This document shows positions 1 through 9,484 of a DNA stretch of 64,000 nt, one piece after another. Position 1 is the stretch's first letter. Every line of letters begins with the position of its first letter. This DNA comes from Lysinibacillus piscis (lineage in GTDB: Bacteria > Bacillota > Bacilli > Bacillales_A > Planococcaceae), in assembly GCF_026012395.1 (NCBI RefSeq), contig NZ_BRZA01000001.1, forward strand, positions 186,001 to 250,000, read 5' to 3'. The position numbers and the translations under genes are program-made. The notes below the pieces were generated by a model, which was not told where the DNA came from, did no database searches, and saw only the letters and a list, made by a program, of their open reading frames with translations.

Positions 1-493
<493 letters not shown>

Positions 494-501
494 TTACTCA
501 C

Positions 502-735
502 TTATGACTGTTTTGCTTTTTCTTCTAACAATAACACTTTAGAGTGCTCTAATTCTAAGCGCATTTTCTCTGTTTCTGCTGTATACGTTTCTAAGCGAAG
601 TCGTTCCAGCTCTGCTTCTTTTTCAAGCATCTTGATTTTTAATTTTTGCTGTGTTGTATTAGCCGATGTTAAAATTGCTGTTAATGGTATCGATACGCCA
701 GCCATAATAGCAACAATCGCTATAAACATACCCAT
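502..735 (-). CDS. Small membrane-anchored coiled-coil protein, unknown function
   Basis: About 77 residues. One hydrophobic segment at the N-terminus (MGMFIAIVAIMAGVSIPLTA) is followed by a charged Glu/Lys/Leu-rich helix (about residues 28-77) that looks like a single coiled coil. The start chosen is the ATG that lies 9 nt after AAGGAG; an in-frame ATG seven codons upstream overlaps that ribosome site. It lies between cheR and ndk on the same strand but is separated from ndk by a terminator, so it probably has its own promoter. No enzymatic motif is visible and no function is assigned. Small proteins of this layout often act as membrane-anchored adaptors, but that is only an analogy. Confidence 0.7.
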   Translation of the reverse strand: MGMFIAIVAIMAGVSIPLTAILTSANTTQQKLKIKMLEKEAELERLRLETYTAETEKMRLELEHSKVLLLEEKAKQS

Positions 736-825
736 GTTCTCCATCTCCTTATCCATTTGTTATGCTTAATCAAACATTCTATTGTTTATTATCTATCTTT
801 AAGTGTCACCGATAGCGTACAAAAA

Positions 826-853
826 AGCAACCCCAATGATACTTGAGGTTGCC
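826..853 (-). terminator. Rho-independent terminator after ndk
   Basis: On the minus strand GCAACCTCA pairs with TGGGGTTGC across a short loop, followed by six T. It lies 19 nt after the ndk stop codon. Confidence 0.85.
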
Positions 854-871
854 TAGTTATCTATTCGTCAA

Positions 872-1288
872 TTAAACTAAATCTTCACCGAAGAATAAGC
901 TAATTTCACGCTCTGCAGATGCAAGAGAATCTGAACCGTGGATGATGTTGTGAGAAACAGTTGTTGCATAGTCACCACGGATTGTGCCTGGATTAGACTC
1001 TTCAGGCTTTGTTGCACCCATCATTGTGCGAGCTAATTTAATCACATTTTCGCCTTCCCATACCATAGCAAATACAGGACCAGATGTAATGAAGTCCACT
1101 AATTCACCAAAGAATGGACGCTCTGAATGCTCTGCATAATGTTTTTCTGCTAATTCTTTTGGAATTACCATTAATTTAGCGCCTTTCATTGTGAAACCGC
1201 GACGTTCAAAACGATCAACGATATCTCCTACTACTTGACGTTCAACGCCATCTGGTTTAACCATTAAAAAAGTTTTTTCGATTGCCAT
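872..1288 (-). CDS. ndk: Nucleoside diphosphate kinase
   Basis: Transfers the gamma-phosphate of ATP to NDPs through a phospho-histidine, keeping NTP and dNTP pools balanced in the cytoplasm. The 138-residue length is usual for the family. The active-site histidine is in NIIHGSDS near residue 115, and the nucleotide-binding start [11 protein letters not shown] is intact. The ribosome site GAAGGAGTG lies 9 nt before the ATG. It sits downstream of the hepS-menG-hepT cluster as in B. subtilis, where it is followed by cheR. Its own terminator follows it. Confidence 0.98.
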   Translation of the reverse strand: MAIEKTFLMVKPDGVERQVVGDIVDRFERRGFTMKGAKLMVIPKELAEKHYAEHSERPFFGELVDFITSGPVFAMVWEGENVIKLARTMMGATKPEESNPGTIRGDYATTVSHNIIHGSDSLASAEREISLFFGEDLV

Positions 1289-1374
1289 GCTTAAAACACT
1301 CCTTCAATTTGACTAACAGGTTTTACACCTACCGCTAAATAGTAACAAAAAACTTGCATGAGTACAACAAAAAG

Positions 1375-2349
1375 CTAGAATTTACGTTTGCCCATAAACA
1401 ATGCTACATCACGTAATTTTTTCTTAATCGGATGCTTCGGCAATGCTTCGATTTCTTTTAAAGCTTTTTTTAAATAATGGTCACTCATACGGTTTGCTTG
1501 TTGAATAGCACTCGATTGTCGCACATACTCCAGCATTTGTTGACGCTCTGTTTCCAGCAATGTACCCGCAAAGACTTTTGCTAAGTAAGGCTGCATCATT
1601 GGGTCATCCTTTAACAACAAAATAGGCAGTGTAATATTCCCCTGTAGCAAATCGCTACCTGCTGGCTTTCCTAGCTCTTTATCTGTCGCCACAATATCTA
1701 ATACATCATCAATGATTTGAAAGCTCATCCCAACAAAATAACCAAAACGCTTCAAATGACGTGTTGTTTTTTCATCAACACCTGCTGCCACTGCTCCTAA
1801 CTCACAGCTAGAAGAAATCAATAAAGCCGTTTTGCGTTTAATGCGTCTAAAATAATCCTTCAATCCTTGCTCTAATCGGAATTTATCTTCAATTTGAATG
1901 ACTTCACCATTACAAATTTCCACCATTGTCCGTGCTAAAATTTGATGGATGCGCAGGTCATCAAACTTTGTCATATATTCCAGTGCACGTGCAAAAATAA
2001 AATCACCCGTGTACATTGCTACTCGGTTATTCCATTGTGATTTGACTGTTGGACGTCCTCTACGCATATCAGAATCATCAATAACATCATCATGTACAAG
2101 TGATGCCATATGAATCAGCTCTACGGGCACAGCAACATCCTTCATCTTCTGAATATCGTAATCCCCAAACTTTGCACCAAGCAAGACAAAAATCGGGCGT
2201 ATCCGTTTTCCACCTGCTTGCAATAGATGCAAAGAAGCGTCATTGATTAAATAAGAGGAAGAGTTTAATGCTTGCTCCAGCTCTCGCTCAATGATGTCAA
2301 TATCTGATTTCAAATCGGAATAGAGTAGTTTTAGTCTCATCTTTTCCAC
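1375..2349 (-). CDS. hepT: Heptaprenyl diphosphate synthase component II (catalytic subunit)
   Basis: Catalytic subunit of the two-subunit all-trans heptaprenyl diphosphate synthase, which condenses isopentenyl units onto FPP to give the C35 side chain of menaquinone-7. Both aspartate-rich motifs of trans-prenyltransferases are present: DDVIDD near residue 92 and DDVLD near residue 222. GGKRIRPIFVLLGAKFG opens the conserved core. It works with HepS, encoded two genes upstream, with MenG between. The start given is GTG; an ATG three codons in is an alternative with only a weak GGAA upstream. A 153-bp gap separates it from menG, larger than in B. subtilis. Confidence 0.95.
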   Translation of the reverse strand: MEKMRLKLLYSDLKSDIDIIERELEQALNSSSYLINDASLHLLQAGGKRIRPIFVLLGAKFGDYDIQKMKDVAVPVELIHMASLVHDDVIDDSDMRRGRPTVKSQWNNRVAMYTGDFIFARALEYMTKFDDLRIHQILARTMVEICNGEVIQIEDKFRLEQGLKDYFRRIKRKTALLISSSCELGAVAAGVDEKTTRHLKRFGYFVGMSFQIIDDVLDIVATDKELGKPAGSDLLQGNITLPILLLKDDPMMQPYLAKVFAGTLLETERQQMLEYVRQSSAIQQANRMSDHYLKKALKEIEALPKHPIKKKLRDVALFMGKRKF

Positions 2350-2502
2350 ATGTGAAAACCTGCCCTTACCCCGTATTAACAGCCTGTAAGCCCCCCACTA
2401 AAGCATCGGGCAAAACCAAAGTAGATTCACTTAGGAGGACTAACAAACTGTAAAAACCCGATTGGTTCAACTAACACTCATGTGAGTGAAGTTTCACTGT
2501 AT

Positions 2503-3207
2503 CTAACGTACCTTTTTAAAACCTATATGCCTTGCCGCAGCACCACCACTATATGCTTTATACGTTACTTTTTCTAAACCTGCCTGCGCAAACATTGCCG
2601 CTAACTTTTTCATACCTGGGAAATCATTTGCCGATTCTTGTAGCCAAGAATATTCTTTATAGCTTTTCGCAAATATTTTACCAAATATCGGCATTATATA
2701 TTTAAAATAAAAACGGAATAATTGTCGATACCCTGGAATTTCAGATTGGGATGTTTCTAAACAAACCACCATACCGCCTGGCTTCACGACACGATTCATT
2801 TCTTTTAACACTTGTAAATAGTCAGGTACATTACGCAGACCAAAACCAATCGTCACATAATCAAACGTATTATCAGGGAAAGGTAATTCCATCGCATTGC
2901 CATGAACAAGTTCAATTTGTGGATAAGGCTTCACTTTATCCTCGCCCACTTTCAGCATATTTTTACTGAAATCTAATCCTTTCACTTCACCTGTCTCGCC
3001 AACTGCCTTTGCTAATGCAATCGTCCAATCAGCCGTTCCACAGCATACATCCAATGCTTTTGATCCAGGCTTTACCGCCATATGTTTCATCGTATCATTA
3101 CGCCAGCCAACATGTAATTGGAAGCTAATAACGCCATTCATTTTGTCATAGTTATCCGAAATACTTTCAAATACTTCATGAACATGTTGCTCTTTCGTTT
3201 TAGCCAT
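2503..3207 (-). CDS. menG: Demethylmenaquinone methyltransferase
   Basis: Last step of menaquinone synthesis: SAM-dependent C-methylation of demethylmenaquinone at the inner face of the membrane. The 234-residue protein has the class I methyltransferase motif [11 protein letters not shown] (about residues 53-63), the acidic LDFSKNML loop, and the UbiE/COQ5 signatures GFGLRNV and [11 protein letters not shown]. It lies between hepS and hepT, which make the prenyl tail of the same molecule, so the three genes form one menaquinone operon. The GAGAGG ribosome site is well placed. Also known as ubiE or menH in related genomes. Confidence 0.97.
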   Translation of the reverse strand: MAKTKEQHVHEVFESISDNYDKMNGVISFQLHVGWRNDTMKHMAVKPGSKALDVCCGTADWTIALAKAVGETGEVKGLDFSKNMLKVGEDKVKPYPQIELVHGNAMELPFPDNTFDYVTIGFGLRNVPDYLQVLKEMNRVVKPGGMVVCLETSQSEIPGYRQLFRFYFKYIMPIFGKIFAKSYKEYSWLQESANDFPGMKKLAAMFAQAGLEKVTYKAYSGGAAARHIGFKKVR

Positions 3208-3223
3208 TTTGAAAACCTCTCTC

Positions 3224-3991
3224 TTATCCGTTAGTAGAAGCGACGGACACCTCTACATGTGCATATAGAGCTTGCTTGATGTCATCCTGTAAAAAGGTTG
3301 CTTGATGAATCAGTTGTACGAGCTCTGCTTTCAACTGCACTATTTTTTCTTGTATCACGTGATTGTAAGTACCATTTGCTTGTTGAATACTGCCTTCTAA
3401 TACTTGGCTCATTAAAGAGACCTGACCAAGCTGATAGGTCGACCATTCTCTTTCTAAACGTAGCAATAGCAGGCTTTTTTCAACAATTGGCATATAGTGT
3501 TCAAACGCATAAAGCTCAAAAAATTGGGCAATTAAGTGAGACTCGATACAACTTATAGAGCCAAACCATTGTGCCACAGATTGTGTTTCTGCTTCATACA
3601 CTTTTATTTGATGTTCACAGCGTTTGGCAATGCCCTGTGACAAATTGCGAATTAATCCGATATTTCCCGACATTGCTAAAACCTCATAATAACGGCCACT
3701 ATAAAAATCACCTGCTAACACCGTTAACTGTTGCTCTTTCGATGTAGCATCCTGTTCTTTAATATGGTCATGTGCTGCTAAGGCTGCATAAACGATACCA
3801 ACCGTAATCGCTGCCTCTCTTTGCTCTTGTTGCCACTGTTCGCCATTCAAAAAAGGGACTAGTAAATAAAACAAATGATTTTCATCTAGCACAGGATCAC
3901 CTGTATATTTTTGCAAAGTTCTATGACGAACATCCATGAAAATCTCTGTTTTGAACTGCGCAATTGAATTTTGAATGTATGTTGCATTCAT
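3224..3991 (-). CDS. hepS: Heptaprenyl diphosphate synthase component I
   Basis: Non-catalytic partner of HepT; in characterised Bacillus enzymes both subunits are needed for C35 chain formation. The 255-residue protein is helical with a hydrophobic, glutamine-rich C-terminal half and lacks the DDxxD motifs, as expected. Its identity rests on family-like segments ([20 protein letters not shown] near residue 29, and the AHDHIKEQ segment) and on the invariant position between mtrB and menG. The ribosome site GGAGAAAGG precedes the ATG. It probably belongs to the folE-mtrB-hepS-menG-hepT transcript, although 160 bp separate it from mtrB. Confidence 0.93.
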   Translation of the reverse strand: MNATYIQNSIAQFKTEIFMDVRHRTLQKYTGDPVLDENHLFYLLVPFLNGEQWQQEQREAAITVGIVYAALAAHDHIKEQDATSKEQQLTVLAGDFYSGRYYEVLAMSGNIGLIRNLSQGIAKRCEHQIKVYEAETQSVAQWFGSISCIESHLIAQFFELYAFEHYMPIVEKSLLLLRLEREWSTYQLGQVSLMSQVLEGSIQQANGTYNHVIQEKIVQLKAELVQLIHQATFLQDDIKQALYAHVEVSVASTNG

Positions 3992-4150
3992 AGACCTTTC
4001 TCCATTTCACTTTCAAATACTTGCGTTATCCTTGTCCTATTACGCTTGCTTACTGAGCTATTATAGCATATACACGAAGCGTCATAACAAAATTTTGTGC
4101 GAGTCTGTAAATCCTATCCGACTACCATTCACGACTCGCCCATCTTTTGA

Positions 4151-4372
4151 TTATTTATTTTTCGTCTCACTTTGAATAACGCCGTGTGCTGTATGAATTT
4201 GGGCTTTCCCACGAATCTTCATAGCCGATGTATGCTCTGTAAATTGGGCAATCATCACTTCTCCTGCATCCAATTTTTCTGAATGGTGGAATTTTGTATC
4301 TGTTCCACGTGTTAAGCCAATGACATGTACGCCATCTTCCTCAGCTTGAATAACAATATAGTCTTGTGACAT
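4151..4372 (-). CDS. mtrB: TRAP, trp RNA-binding attenuation protein
   Basis: Eleven-subunit ring protein that, when loaded with tryptophan, binds (G/U)AG repeats in trp leader RNAs and promotes termination. The 73-residue sequence keeps the family core almost unchanged: [20 protein letters not shown] and the [15 protein letters not shown] segment that makes the tryptophan pocket and RNA surface. The start is the ATG nine nt after AAGGAG; a GTG three codons upstream abuts that site. It follows folE by 63 bp as in Bacillus. No trp operon is in this window, so its target is elsewhere. Confidence 0.96.
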   Translation of the reverse strand: MSQDYIVIQAEEDGVHVIGLTRGTDTKFHHSEKLDAGEVMIAQFTEHTSAMKIRGKAQIHTAHGVIQSETKNK

Positions 4373-4435
4373 TTTTTGCACACTCCTTAAATCCGAAAAA
4401 CTCTTTTTTCATCATACCACACTTGAACAGACAAC

Positions 4436-5005
4436 TTAAGTCATTTGAATAAATGACAATACTTCTCGACGCTTCACTTCATCCGCCTCATAAACACCAC
4501 GCGCCACTGATGTCACGGTTTTCGCTCCTGGCTTCTTCAGCCCACGCATCGTCATACACATATGCTCTGCTTCAATCACCACATATACGCCTTTTGGTGC
4601 AAGCATTTCCATAATCGTATCTGCAACAGAGGATGTAATGCGCTCCTGTAATTGTGGACGGCGTGCAATTGTTTCAACTGCACGTCCTAGCTTGCTAAGC
4701 CCCGCTACAACGCCGTCTTTTGGTATGTATGCTACATGTGCTTTCCCGTAAAATGGCACTAAATGATGTTCACACATCGAATAAAACGGAATATCTTTCA
4801 CCAATACAAGCTCTTCATGATCTTCATGGAATACCGTTTTAAAATAATCTTTCGCATCCTCATGCAAACCACTGAACATTTCTGCATACATTTTGGCTAC
4901 ACGTTTCGGCGTGTCCAATAAACCTTCACGATTCACATCTTCGCCTACTGCCTCCAAAATCATTTTTACGGCTTCTTCTATTTTCAATAAATCAACATTC
5001 GACAT
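4436..5005 (-). CDS. folE: GTP cyclohydrolase I (FolE type)
   Basis: Converts GTP to 7,8-dihydroneopterin triphosphate, the first committed step of tetrahydrofolate synthesis. The 189-residue protein has the zinc-binding and catalytic motifs of the IA family: [20 protein letters not shown] (about residues 71-90) and the later MCMTMRG segment with the second zinc cysteine. GLSKLGR is also intact. The ribosome site AGGAGG lies 7 nt before the ATG. It is the first gene of the folE-mtrB pair (called mtrA-mtrB in B. subtilis) and is separated from hbs by a strong terminator. Confidence 0.98.
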   Translation of the reverse strand: MSNVDLLKIEEAVKMILEAVGEDVNREGLLDTPKRVAKMYAEMFSGLHEDAKDYFKTVFHEDHEELVLVKDIPFYSMCEHHLVPFYGKAHVAYIPKDGVVAGLSKLGRAVETIARRPQLQERITSSVADTIMEMLAPKGVYVVIEAEHMCMTMRGLKKPGAKTVTSVARGVYEADEVKRREVLSFIQMT

Positions 5006-5093
5006 AAATAAACCTCCTGCATTTCAAAACATTCTTTATGAATCGTAGCATATCCACATCATAAGCGCAAAATGAACCTTGTTTCATCACTAA

Positions 5094-5134
5094 AAAGGAC
5101 AGCCTCCATGCTTATTTACATGAAGGCTGTCCTA
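5094..5134 (-). terminator. Rho-independent terminator after hbs
   Basis: A 15-bp stem (AGGACAGCCTTCATG with its complement, one mismatch) is followed by TTTTT on the minus strand, 21 nt after the hbs stop. It isolates hbs from folE. Confidence 0.9.
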
Positions 5135-5154
5135 TGTAACTGCCTAGACGTGTA

Positions 5155-5427
5155 TTATTTCACAGCGTCTTTAAGCGCTTTACCTGGTTTGAAAGCAGGT
5201 ACCTTGCTAGCAGCGATTTCGATTTCTTTACCAGTTTGTGGGTTACGACCTTTACGAGCCGCACGTTCACGTACTTCAAAGTTACCAAAACCGATTAATT
5301 GTACTTTGTCACCCTTTGCAAGAGCATCTTGAATTGTATCAAATACAGCTTCAACTGCTTTAGAAGCGTCCTTTTTAGAAAGACCTGCAGCTTCAGCAAC
5401 AGAGTTTACTAATTCTGTTTTATTCAC
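5155..5427 (-). CDS. hbs: DNA-binding protein HU
   Basis: Histone-like dimer that bends and compacts DNA throughout the nucleoid. The 90-residue protein has the HU DNA-arm signature [20 protein letters not shown] and the [15 protein letters not shown]-terminus. The start chosen is the GTG giving [10 protein letters not shown], as in B. subtilis HBsu: AGGAGG is 8-9 nt upstream of it, whereas the ATG three codons earlier is only about 4 nt from AGGAGG. It is monocistronic, with a candidate promoter region upstream and a strong terminator downstream, fitting high constitutive expression. Confidence 0.96.
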   Translation of the reverse strand: MNKTELVNSVAEAAGLSKKDASKAVEAVFDTIQDALAKGDKVQLIGFGNFEVRERAARKGRNPQTGKEIEIAASKVPAFKPGKALKDAVK

Positions 5428-5498
5428 ACCATTCACCTCCTCTCAAAGGGTCATGAACTAATCTTTAACTTCCGTATTGAATCGGAAATACTGTAAAA

Positions 5499-5548
5499 AG
5501 AGTAACACATAGAAAACCGCTACGCAACTGTATTTCTTCATGATTATA
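5499..5548 (-). promoter_or_regulatory. Candidate hbs promoter region
   Basis: On the minus strand TTGCGT and TACTCT are spaced by 17 nt (positions 5527-5522 and 5504-5499), a plausible sigma-A promoter. A perfect TATAAT lies further upstream at 5548-5543 with no good -35. B. subtilis hbs also uses more than one promoter. Called by pattern only. Confidence 0.4.
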
Positions 5549-5583
5549 ACCAAAAAATATGATTTTCACGTAAAAAACAAAAA

Positions 5584-5625
5584 TAACAGGACTTTTCGCA
5601 TAGATACGATAAGCCCTGTACTATT
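5584..5625 (-). terminator. Terminator after spoIVA
   Basis: Imperfect long stem on the minus strand (ACAGGGCTTATCG against CGAAAAGTCCTGT) followed by a T-rich run. It starts 9 nt after the spoIVA stop codon. Confidence 0.65.
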
Positions 5626-5633
5626 TTTTTGTG

Positions 5634-7112
5634 CTATAAAATAAACGTAACGAGTCCTCGGTCACCTTCATTTACCATACGTTCAATTGTTTGACGCATT
5701 CGTTTTTTTGCTGTAATTGGAACAGCATCCATTTTATAACGTATACCCTCTTTTAACACTTCATGTAACGGTGTACCAAATAATTGTGTATTCCATAGCG
5801 CATCACGGTCATGTAAATAAGCATGGTTCAAATCTTTCAACAATTGTTGACTATGGAATTCCGAGCCAATTAATGGCGAAAATTCCGATTCCATATCCAC
5901 TCGAATAATATGATAAGATGGTGCTTTTGCCTTCATACGCACACCGAAAAAGTTATTTTGCTTAATGAGCTCTGGCGCTGTCGGTTCAAACTCCTGCATC
6001 ATCGGCAATGTCACACCATAGCCTGTCGTATCGGCATCTTGAATCGCACTTTTAAAGCGTTTTTGTGCTTCTTTCGCTTCTGCTGCCTCTTTAATGAACA
6101 ATAGCCAATCCCGCTTCGTCTCAATCGGCTCTTCTAACCATTCATTGCAAACAGCTTTATAAAGCTCACCCTGTAAGGATACACGGATAACCGCCGTTCC
6201 CACACCTGCATCAACATGGACAACCTCACTTTGATCGATAAAATCAATCGCTTTAAATGCATCTGACGCTTGCTGTACATCTCGAATTTTCATGACAGAA
6301 GATAATACTTCCTCCATCGAATCAATCAATGCCACGTTTAATGGATGTGAGGCATCTAATACATCCAACCAATCAGGCTTCTCCACCTCAATTGTTCGAA
6401 TAGGAAATTCAAATAATGCCTCTTGTAAAATATATTGAATATCAGATGCACGCATTTGATCAATGGACATCGCAATCACTGGCACATTATAGCGTTCAAA
6501 TAATTCATTGCGAAGCTGCACGGTTTCTTCTCGTGCTGGCATTTGGCAATTGAGGACAACGACAAATGGTTTACCAATCTCCGTCAATTGTCTAACAATT
6601 TCACTTTCTGCCTTTTCCGCTGCATGTCGACTAATACCATTAACCGTGCCATCTGTTGTCACGACAATGCCGATATTCGCATGATCTCGAATAACTTTAT
6701 CTGTACCAATTTTAGCTGCTTCTTGGAATGGAATCGGATCTGTGTGCCAAGGTGTATGCACATATTTCGGCCCATTTTCATCTTCGTAGCCTTTCGTGCC
6801 TTCAATGACATAGCCCACACAGTCTGCTAAACGAATCTGAAATGTCATATCATCCTCACCGACGGCAATTCGTGTTGCTTGTGCAGGCACAAACTTCGGC
6901 TCAGCAGTCATAATAACCGATCCTGGTGAACTTTGTGGCAATTCATCTTGTGCACGCATTCTTTCTGCTTCATCCACAATATTTGGTAACACAACCGATT
7001 CCATTACTTTTTTTACGAATGTTGATTTCCCAACACGTACTGGCCCTACAACCCCAATATAAACATCGCCATTTGTGCGCTCTGCAATTTCTTTAAATAC
7101 TGCTTCACTCAA
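5634..7112 (-). CDS. spoIVA: Stage IV sporulation protein A, spore coat assembly ATPase
   Basis: Mother-cell protein that polymerises on the forespore outer membrane as the base plate of the coat and is needed for cortex formation. At 492 residues it has the length of the B. subtilis protein. The Walker A loop is GPVRVGKST (about residues 23-31). DELPQSSPGSVIMTAEPKFV matches the Walker B/sensor region, and GDRGLVTFIL is the conserved C-terminus used in SpoVM/coat interaction. The start codon is TTG behind AAAGGAGG. A sigma-E-type promoter lies just upstream, matching known mother-cell control. It is flanked by terminators, so it is a single-gene unit. Confidence 0.97.
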   Translation of the reverse strand: MSEAVFKEIAERTNGDVYIGVVGPVRVGKSTFVKKVMESVVLPNIVDEAERMRAQDELPQSSPGSVIMTAEPKFVPAQATRIAVGEDDMTFQIRLADCVGYVIEGTKGYEDENGPKYVHTPWHTDPIPFQEAAKIGTDKVIRDHANIGIVVTTDGTVNGISRHAAEKAESEIVRQLTEIGKPFVVVLNCQMPAREETVQLRNELFERYNVPVIAMSIDQMRASDIQYILQEALFEFPIRTIEVEKPDWLDVLDASHPLNVALIDSMEEVLSSVMKIRDVQQASDAFKAIDFIDQSEVVHVDAGVGTAVIRVSLQGELYKAVCNEWLEEPIETKRDWLLFIKEAAEAKEAQKRFKSAIQDADTTGYGVTLPMMQEFEPTAPELIKQNNFFGVRMKAKAPSYHIIRVDMESEFSPLIGSEFHSQQLLKDLNHAYLHDRDALWNTQLFGTPLHEVLKEGIRYKMDAVPITAKKRMRQTIERMVNEGDRGLVTFIL

Positions 7113-7142
7113 GGTTTCTGCCTCCTTTATCTACGCTTTTTC

Positions 7143-7171
7143 ACTATATGCGAATCACTCCACAAATATGA
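7143..7171 (-). promoter_or_regulatory. Sigma-E-type promoter of spoIVA
   Basis: On the minus strand TCATATT (7171-7165) and CATATAGT (7150-7143) are separated by 14 nt. This is close to the sigma-E consensus KMATATT-N14-CATACAAT. It ends 30 nt before the TTG start of spoIVA, which is sigma-E dependent in B. subtilis. Confidence 0.7.
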
Positions 7172-7173
7172 AA

Positions 7174-7202
7174 AGCCCCTTACACATTACGTGTAAGAGA
7201 CT
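7174..7202 (-). terminator. Terminator after the yphF-like gene
   Basis: Minus-strand stem AGTCTCTTACAC/GTGTAAGGGGCT (12 bp with two G-U pairs) followed by TTTTC. It sits between the lipoprotein stop codon and the spoIVA promoter. Confidence 0.6.
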
Positions 7203-7207
7203 ACGCT

Positions 7208-7963
7208 TTACTCTTTTTTAGCTTCAGCCTTCTTTTTTTCCATATCTTTTAAGTACGCATCCATGAAATAGGTTGGTTCCCCTTTTTCATCGACTGTATA
7301 TGGAATAGAATAAGCAGGTACAACAGGATACTTATCTACTAATAATTGACGAATATCGGTATCCGCCTCAATCGTTGGTTTATCTGTTTCTAATAATTGC
7401 CCTAAATCGATGGAATAATCCACATGCATCTCCCCATCACCTGTCATAAAAATCGGCAATTCTACACCTGAATAAGGACTTTTTACGGTTACAGCTGTTT
7501 TATAACCTAATTTTTCGAAATCAATTTGGTAAACATTATCAGCAATTGCTCCTTTGATTGGCAAATATTGCGTAGACATTTTCCGAATCATAATTTCTCT
7601 CATACGTTCTGCCGCATTTAAGTCCACTAGCTTCACTTTTGCCTCATTTTCAGGGTCCCAAATGATATATTGATAGATGCCACCTTTTTCATAGGCATTA
7701 CTAGGAATTTGCGTTAAATACTTTGGCATTAATTTCTCAAAATCAATTAAATATTTAATATAAATATCTGTATCTAATTCACTGTTTTTAATTGGTACTA
7801 ATCCACCTGTTGCTGCACGGTACTCATCTACAGCACGTTGAACCGCCGCTAATTGATCCACATCAGGTGTGACCTTCATGCGCTTTTCATCCTCTGGATA
7901 CGCACAGCCAACTAATACCATTGTCATTACGATTACCATTACACAAGCAATTAATTTTTTCAT
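7208..7963 (-). CDS. yphF: Lipoprotein of the YphF family, unknown function
   Basis: 251 residues with a lipoprotein signal peptide ending in LVGC (Cys20), so the mature protein is anchored to the outer face of the membrane. The mature part is soluble and acidic, with no enzymatic motif that I recognise. The C-terminus is a Lys/Glu-rich helix. The name rests mainly on synteny: B. subtilis has yphF then yphE between spoIVA and gpsA, and this gene is in that place with the same orientation and lipoprotein nature. Its closeness to spoIVA suggests, but does not show, a spore-envelope role. Confidence 0.8.
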   Translation of the reverse strand: MKKLIACVMVIVMTMVLVGCAYPEDEKRMKVTPDVDQLAAVQRAVDEYRAATGGLVPIKNSELDTDIYIKYLIDFEKLMPKYLTQIPSNAYEKGGIYQYIIWDPENEAKVKLVDLNAAERMREIMIRKMSTQYLPIKGAIADNVYQIDFEKLGYKTAVTVKSPYSGVELPIFMTGDGEMHVDYSIDLGQLLETDKPTIEADTDIRQLLVDKYPVVPAYSIPYTVDEKGEPTYFMDAYLKDMEKKKAEAKKE

Positions 7964-7982
7964 TTACTACACCTCATTATTT

Positions 7983-8195
7983 CTATGCTGGCCATGTGGC
8001 AACAATTAACACCATTAAAAATGTTCCCAGCCCAAACAATATGTATGCACATAAATTAATTATCGTACGCAAAAACGTATTTTTTATTTTATGACGAGCT
8101 AAAAAAATTAAACTAGCCGAGATAATCATTGAGCCAATGCAATAAAAAGATACCCACATTACATCCAGTGCAGGCATATGCGCTAACGGACCCAT
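7983..8195 (-). CDS. yphE: YphE-like small membrane protein (DUF2768 type)
   Basis: 70 residues with two predicted membrane helices (about residues 13-33 and 44-66) joined by a short basic loop RHKIKNTF. That is the layout of the DUF2768 family, to which B. subtilis YphE belongs. It is 19 nt upstream of the lipoprotein gene on the same strand, so the two are probably co-transcribed. The start ATG is preceded by AAAGGTGG at a 9-nt distance. Function is unknown. Assignment is by size, topology and gene order. Confidence 0.75.
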   Translation of the reverse strand: MGPLAHMPALDVMWVSFYCIGSMIISASLIFLARHKIKNTFLRTIINLCAYILFGLGTFLMVLIVATWPA

Positions 8196-8329
8196 CCTTC
8201 ACAACCACCTTTCTTTCAAATCGCAAGACAATCAACCTCTATTATACTATGTGCTTTTGCGAAAAAGAAATAGCTCCCCTATAACTATCACGAAATCGAC
8301 ACGCTTTACCTTTCTCTCGTGACATAAAA

Positions 8330-8363
8330 GAAGGTATTTCAGCATTTGTACCGAAACACCTTC
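8330..8363 (-). terminator. Terminator after gpsA
   Basis: Minus-strand GAAGGTGTTTC pairs with GAAATACCTTC, followed by TTTTAT. It starts 5 nt after the gpsA stop. Confidence 0.75.
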
Positions 8364-8368
8364 CATAT

Positions 8369-9382
8369 TTATCTCATATCGTCAATCTCTCGCTTTTTCA
8401 TGCGCATCATTAACGCATCTACCGCTACTTTTGGCTCTACATCATCGAATAAGACACTGTACAATTCAGTAGAGATTGGCATCGCCACATTATACTTCTG
8501 TGCTAACTGATACGCCGCCTTTGTTGTACGAACACCCTCTACAACCATACCCATTTGATCAAGCACCTGCTGTAATTTCATGCCTTGCCCTAATAGATGC
8601 CCCGCTCGCCAATTACGAGAATGAACACTTGTGCATGTCACGATTAAATCGCCCATTCCAGTCAATCCTGCGAAAGTAAAAGGGTTACCTCCCATTTTCA
8701 CACCCAAACGAGTAATTTCTGCTAAGCCGCGTGTAATTAATGCTGCTTTTGCATTATCACCATATGTTAGGCCATCCGTAATACCTGCTGCTAAAGCAAT
8801 GACATTTTTCAATGCGCCACCAATTTCTACGCCAATCACATCTTCATTTGTATAAACCCGGAAAAATTGATTCATAAATAAATCTTGCACCTTTTCCGCG
8901 GCATCAATATTGGCACAGGCTGCTGTGACAGTCGTTGGATGATGCAGCACAACTTCTTCTGCATGGCTCGGTCCAGATAACACAACAATGTCCTCTACAT
9001 ACTCAACTGGTACACTCTCAGCCAAAATTTCTGAGATACGTTTTAATGAGTCAGGCTCAATCCCTTTTGACACATGTACAAATAACATTTTTTGCTGAAG
9101 ATGTGGCACAAGTTTCGCACAAACCTCTCGAATTGCCTTCGTTGGCACAGCCACAATGATTGTTGTTGCATGTATTGCTGCTTGTGTAATATCACTAGTT
9201 GCACTTAAATTTGTTGGCAATACTGTTTCGGGTAAATATTTTTTATTCGTATGCAGTGTACGGATTTCCTCCGCTTGTTCTTCACGATGCGTCCATAAAA
9301 GTGTATCATGTCCATTTTCAGCCAGCACCATTGCAAGGGCTGTCCCCCATGAACCAGCACCTAATACACAAACCTTCTCCAT
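8369..9382 (-). CDS. gpsA: NAD(P)-dependent glycerol-3-phosphate dehydrogenase
   Basis: Reduces dihydroxyacetone phosphate to sn-glycerol 3-phosphate, the backbone for phospholipid synthesis. PlsY, which uses this product, is encoded 15 kb away in the window. The 337-residue protein has the dinucleotide-binding start VCVLGAGSWGTALAMVLAEN (residues 4-23), the conserved LSGPSHAEEV, and the catalytic lysine region IGGALKNVIALAAGI. The start is the ATG 7 nt after AAGGAGG; an upstream in-frame extension of 18 codons lacks a ribosome site. It lies downstream of der as in B. subtilis, separated from it by a hairpin. Confidence 0.97.
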   Translation of the reverse strand: MEKVCVLGAGSWGTALAMVLAENGHDTLLWTHREEQAEEIRTLHTNKKYLPETVLPTNLSATSDITQAAIHATTIIVAVPTKAIREVCAKLVPHLQQKMLFVHVSKGIEPDSLKRISEILAESVPVEYVEDIVVLSGPSHAEEVVLHHPTTVTAACANIDAAEKVQDLFMNQFFRVYTNEDVIGVEIGGALKNVIALAAGITDGLTYGDNAKAALITRGLAEITRLGVKMGGNPFTFAGLTGMGDLIVTCTSVHSRNWRAGHLLGQGMKLQQVLDQMGMVVEGVRTTKAAYQLAQKYNVAMPISTELYSVLFDDVEPKVAVDALMMRMKKREIDDMR

Positions 9383-9438
9383 TCTAAATCCTCCTTTGTT
9401 TAACTCAGCACGATACTGATTAAGCAAATTTGTCAAAA

Positions 9439-9472
9439 TACGCCATCCAACAGCACTAGTTGGATTGGCGTA
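9439..9472 (-). terminator. Terminator-like hairpin after der
   Basis: A near-perfect inverted repeat, TACGCCATCCAAC with GTTGGATTGGCGTA, lies 13 nt after the der stop. On the minus strand it is followed only by ATTTTG, so it may be a weak or partial terminator before gpsA. Confidence 0.55.
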
Positions 9473-9484
9473 TAGATGAGTACA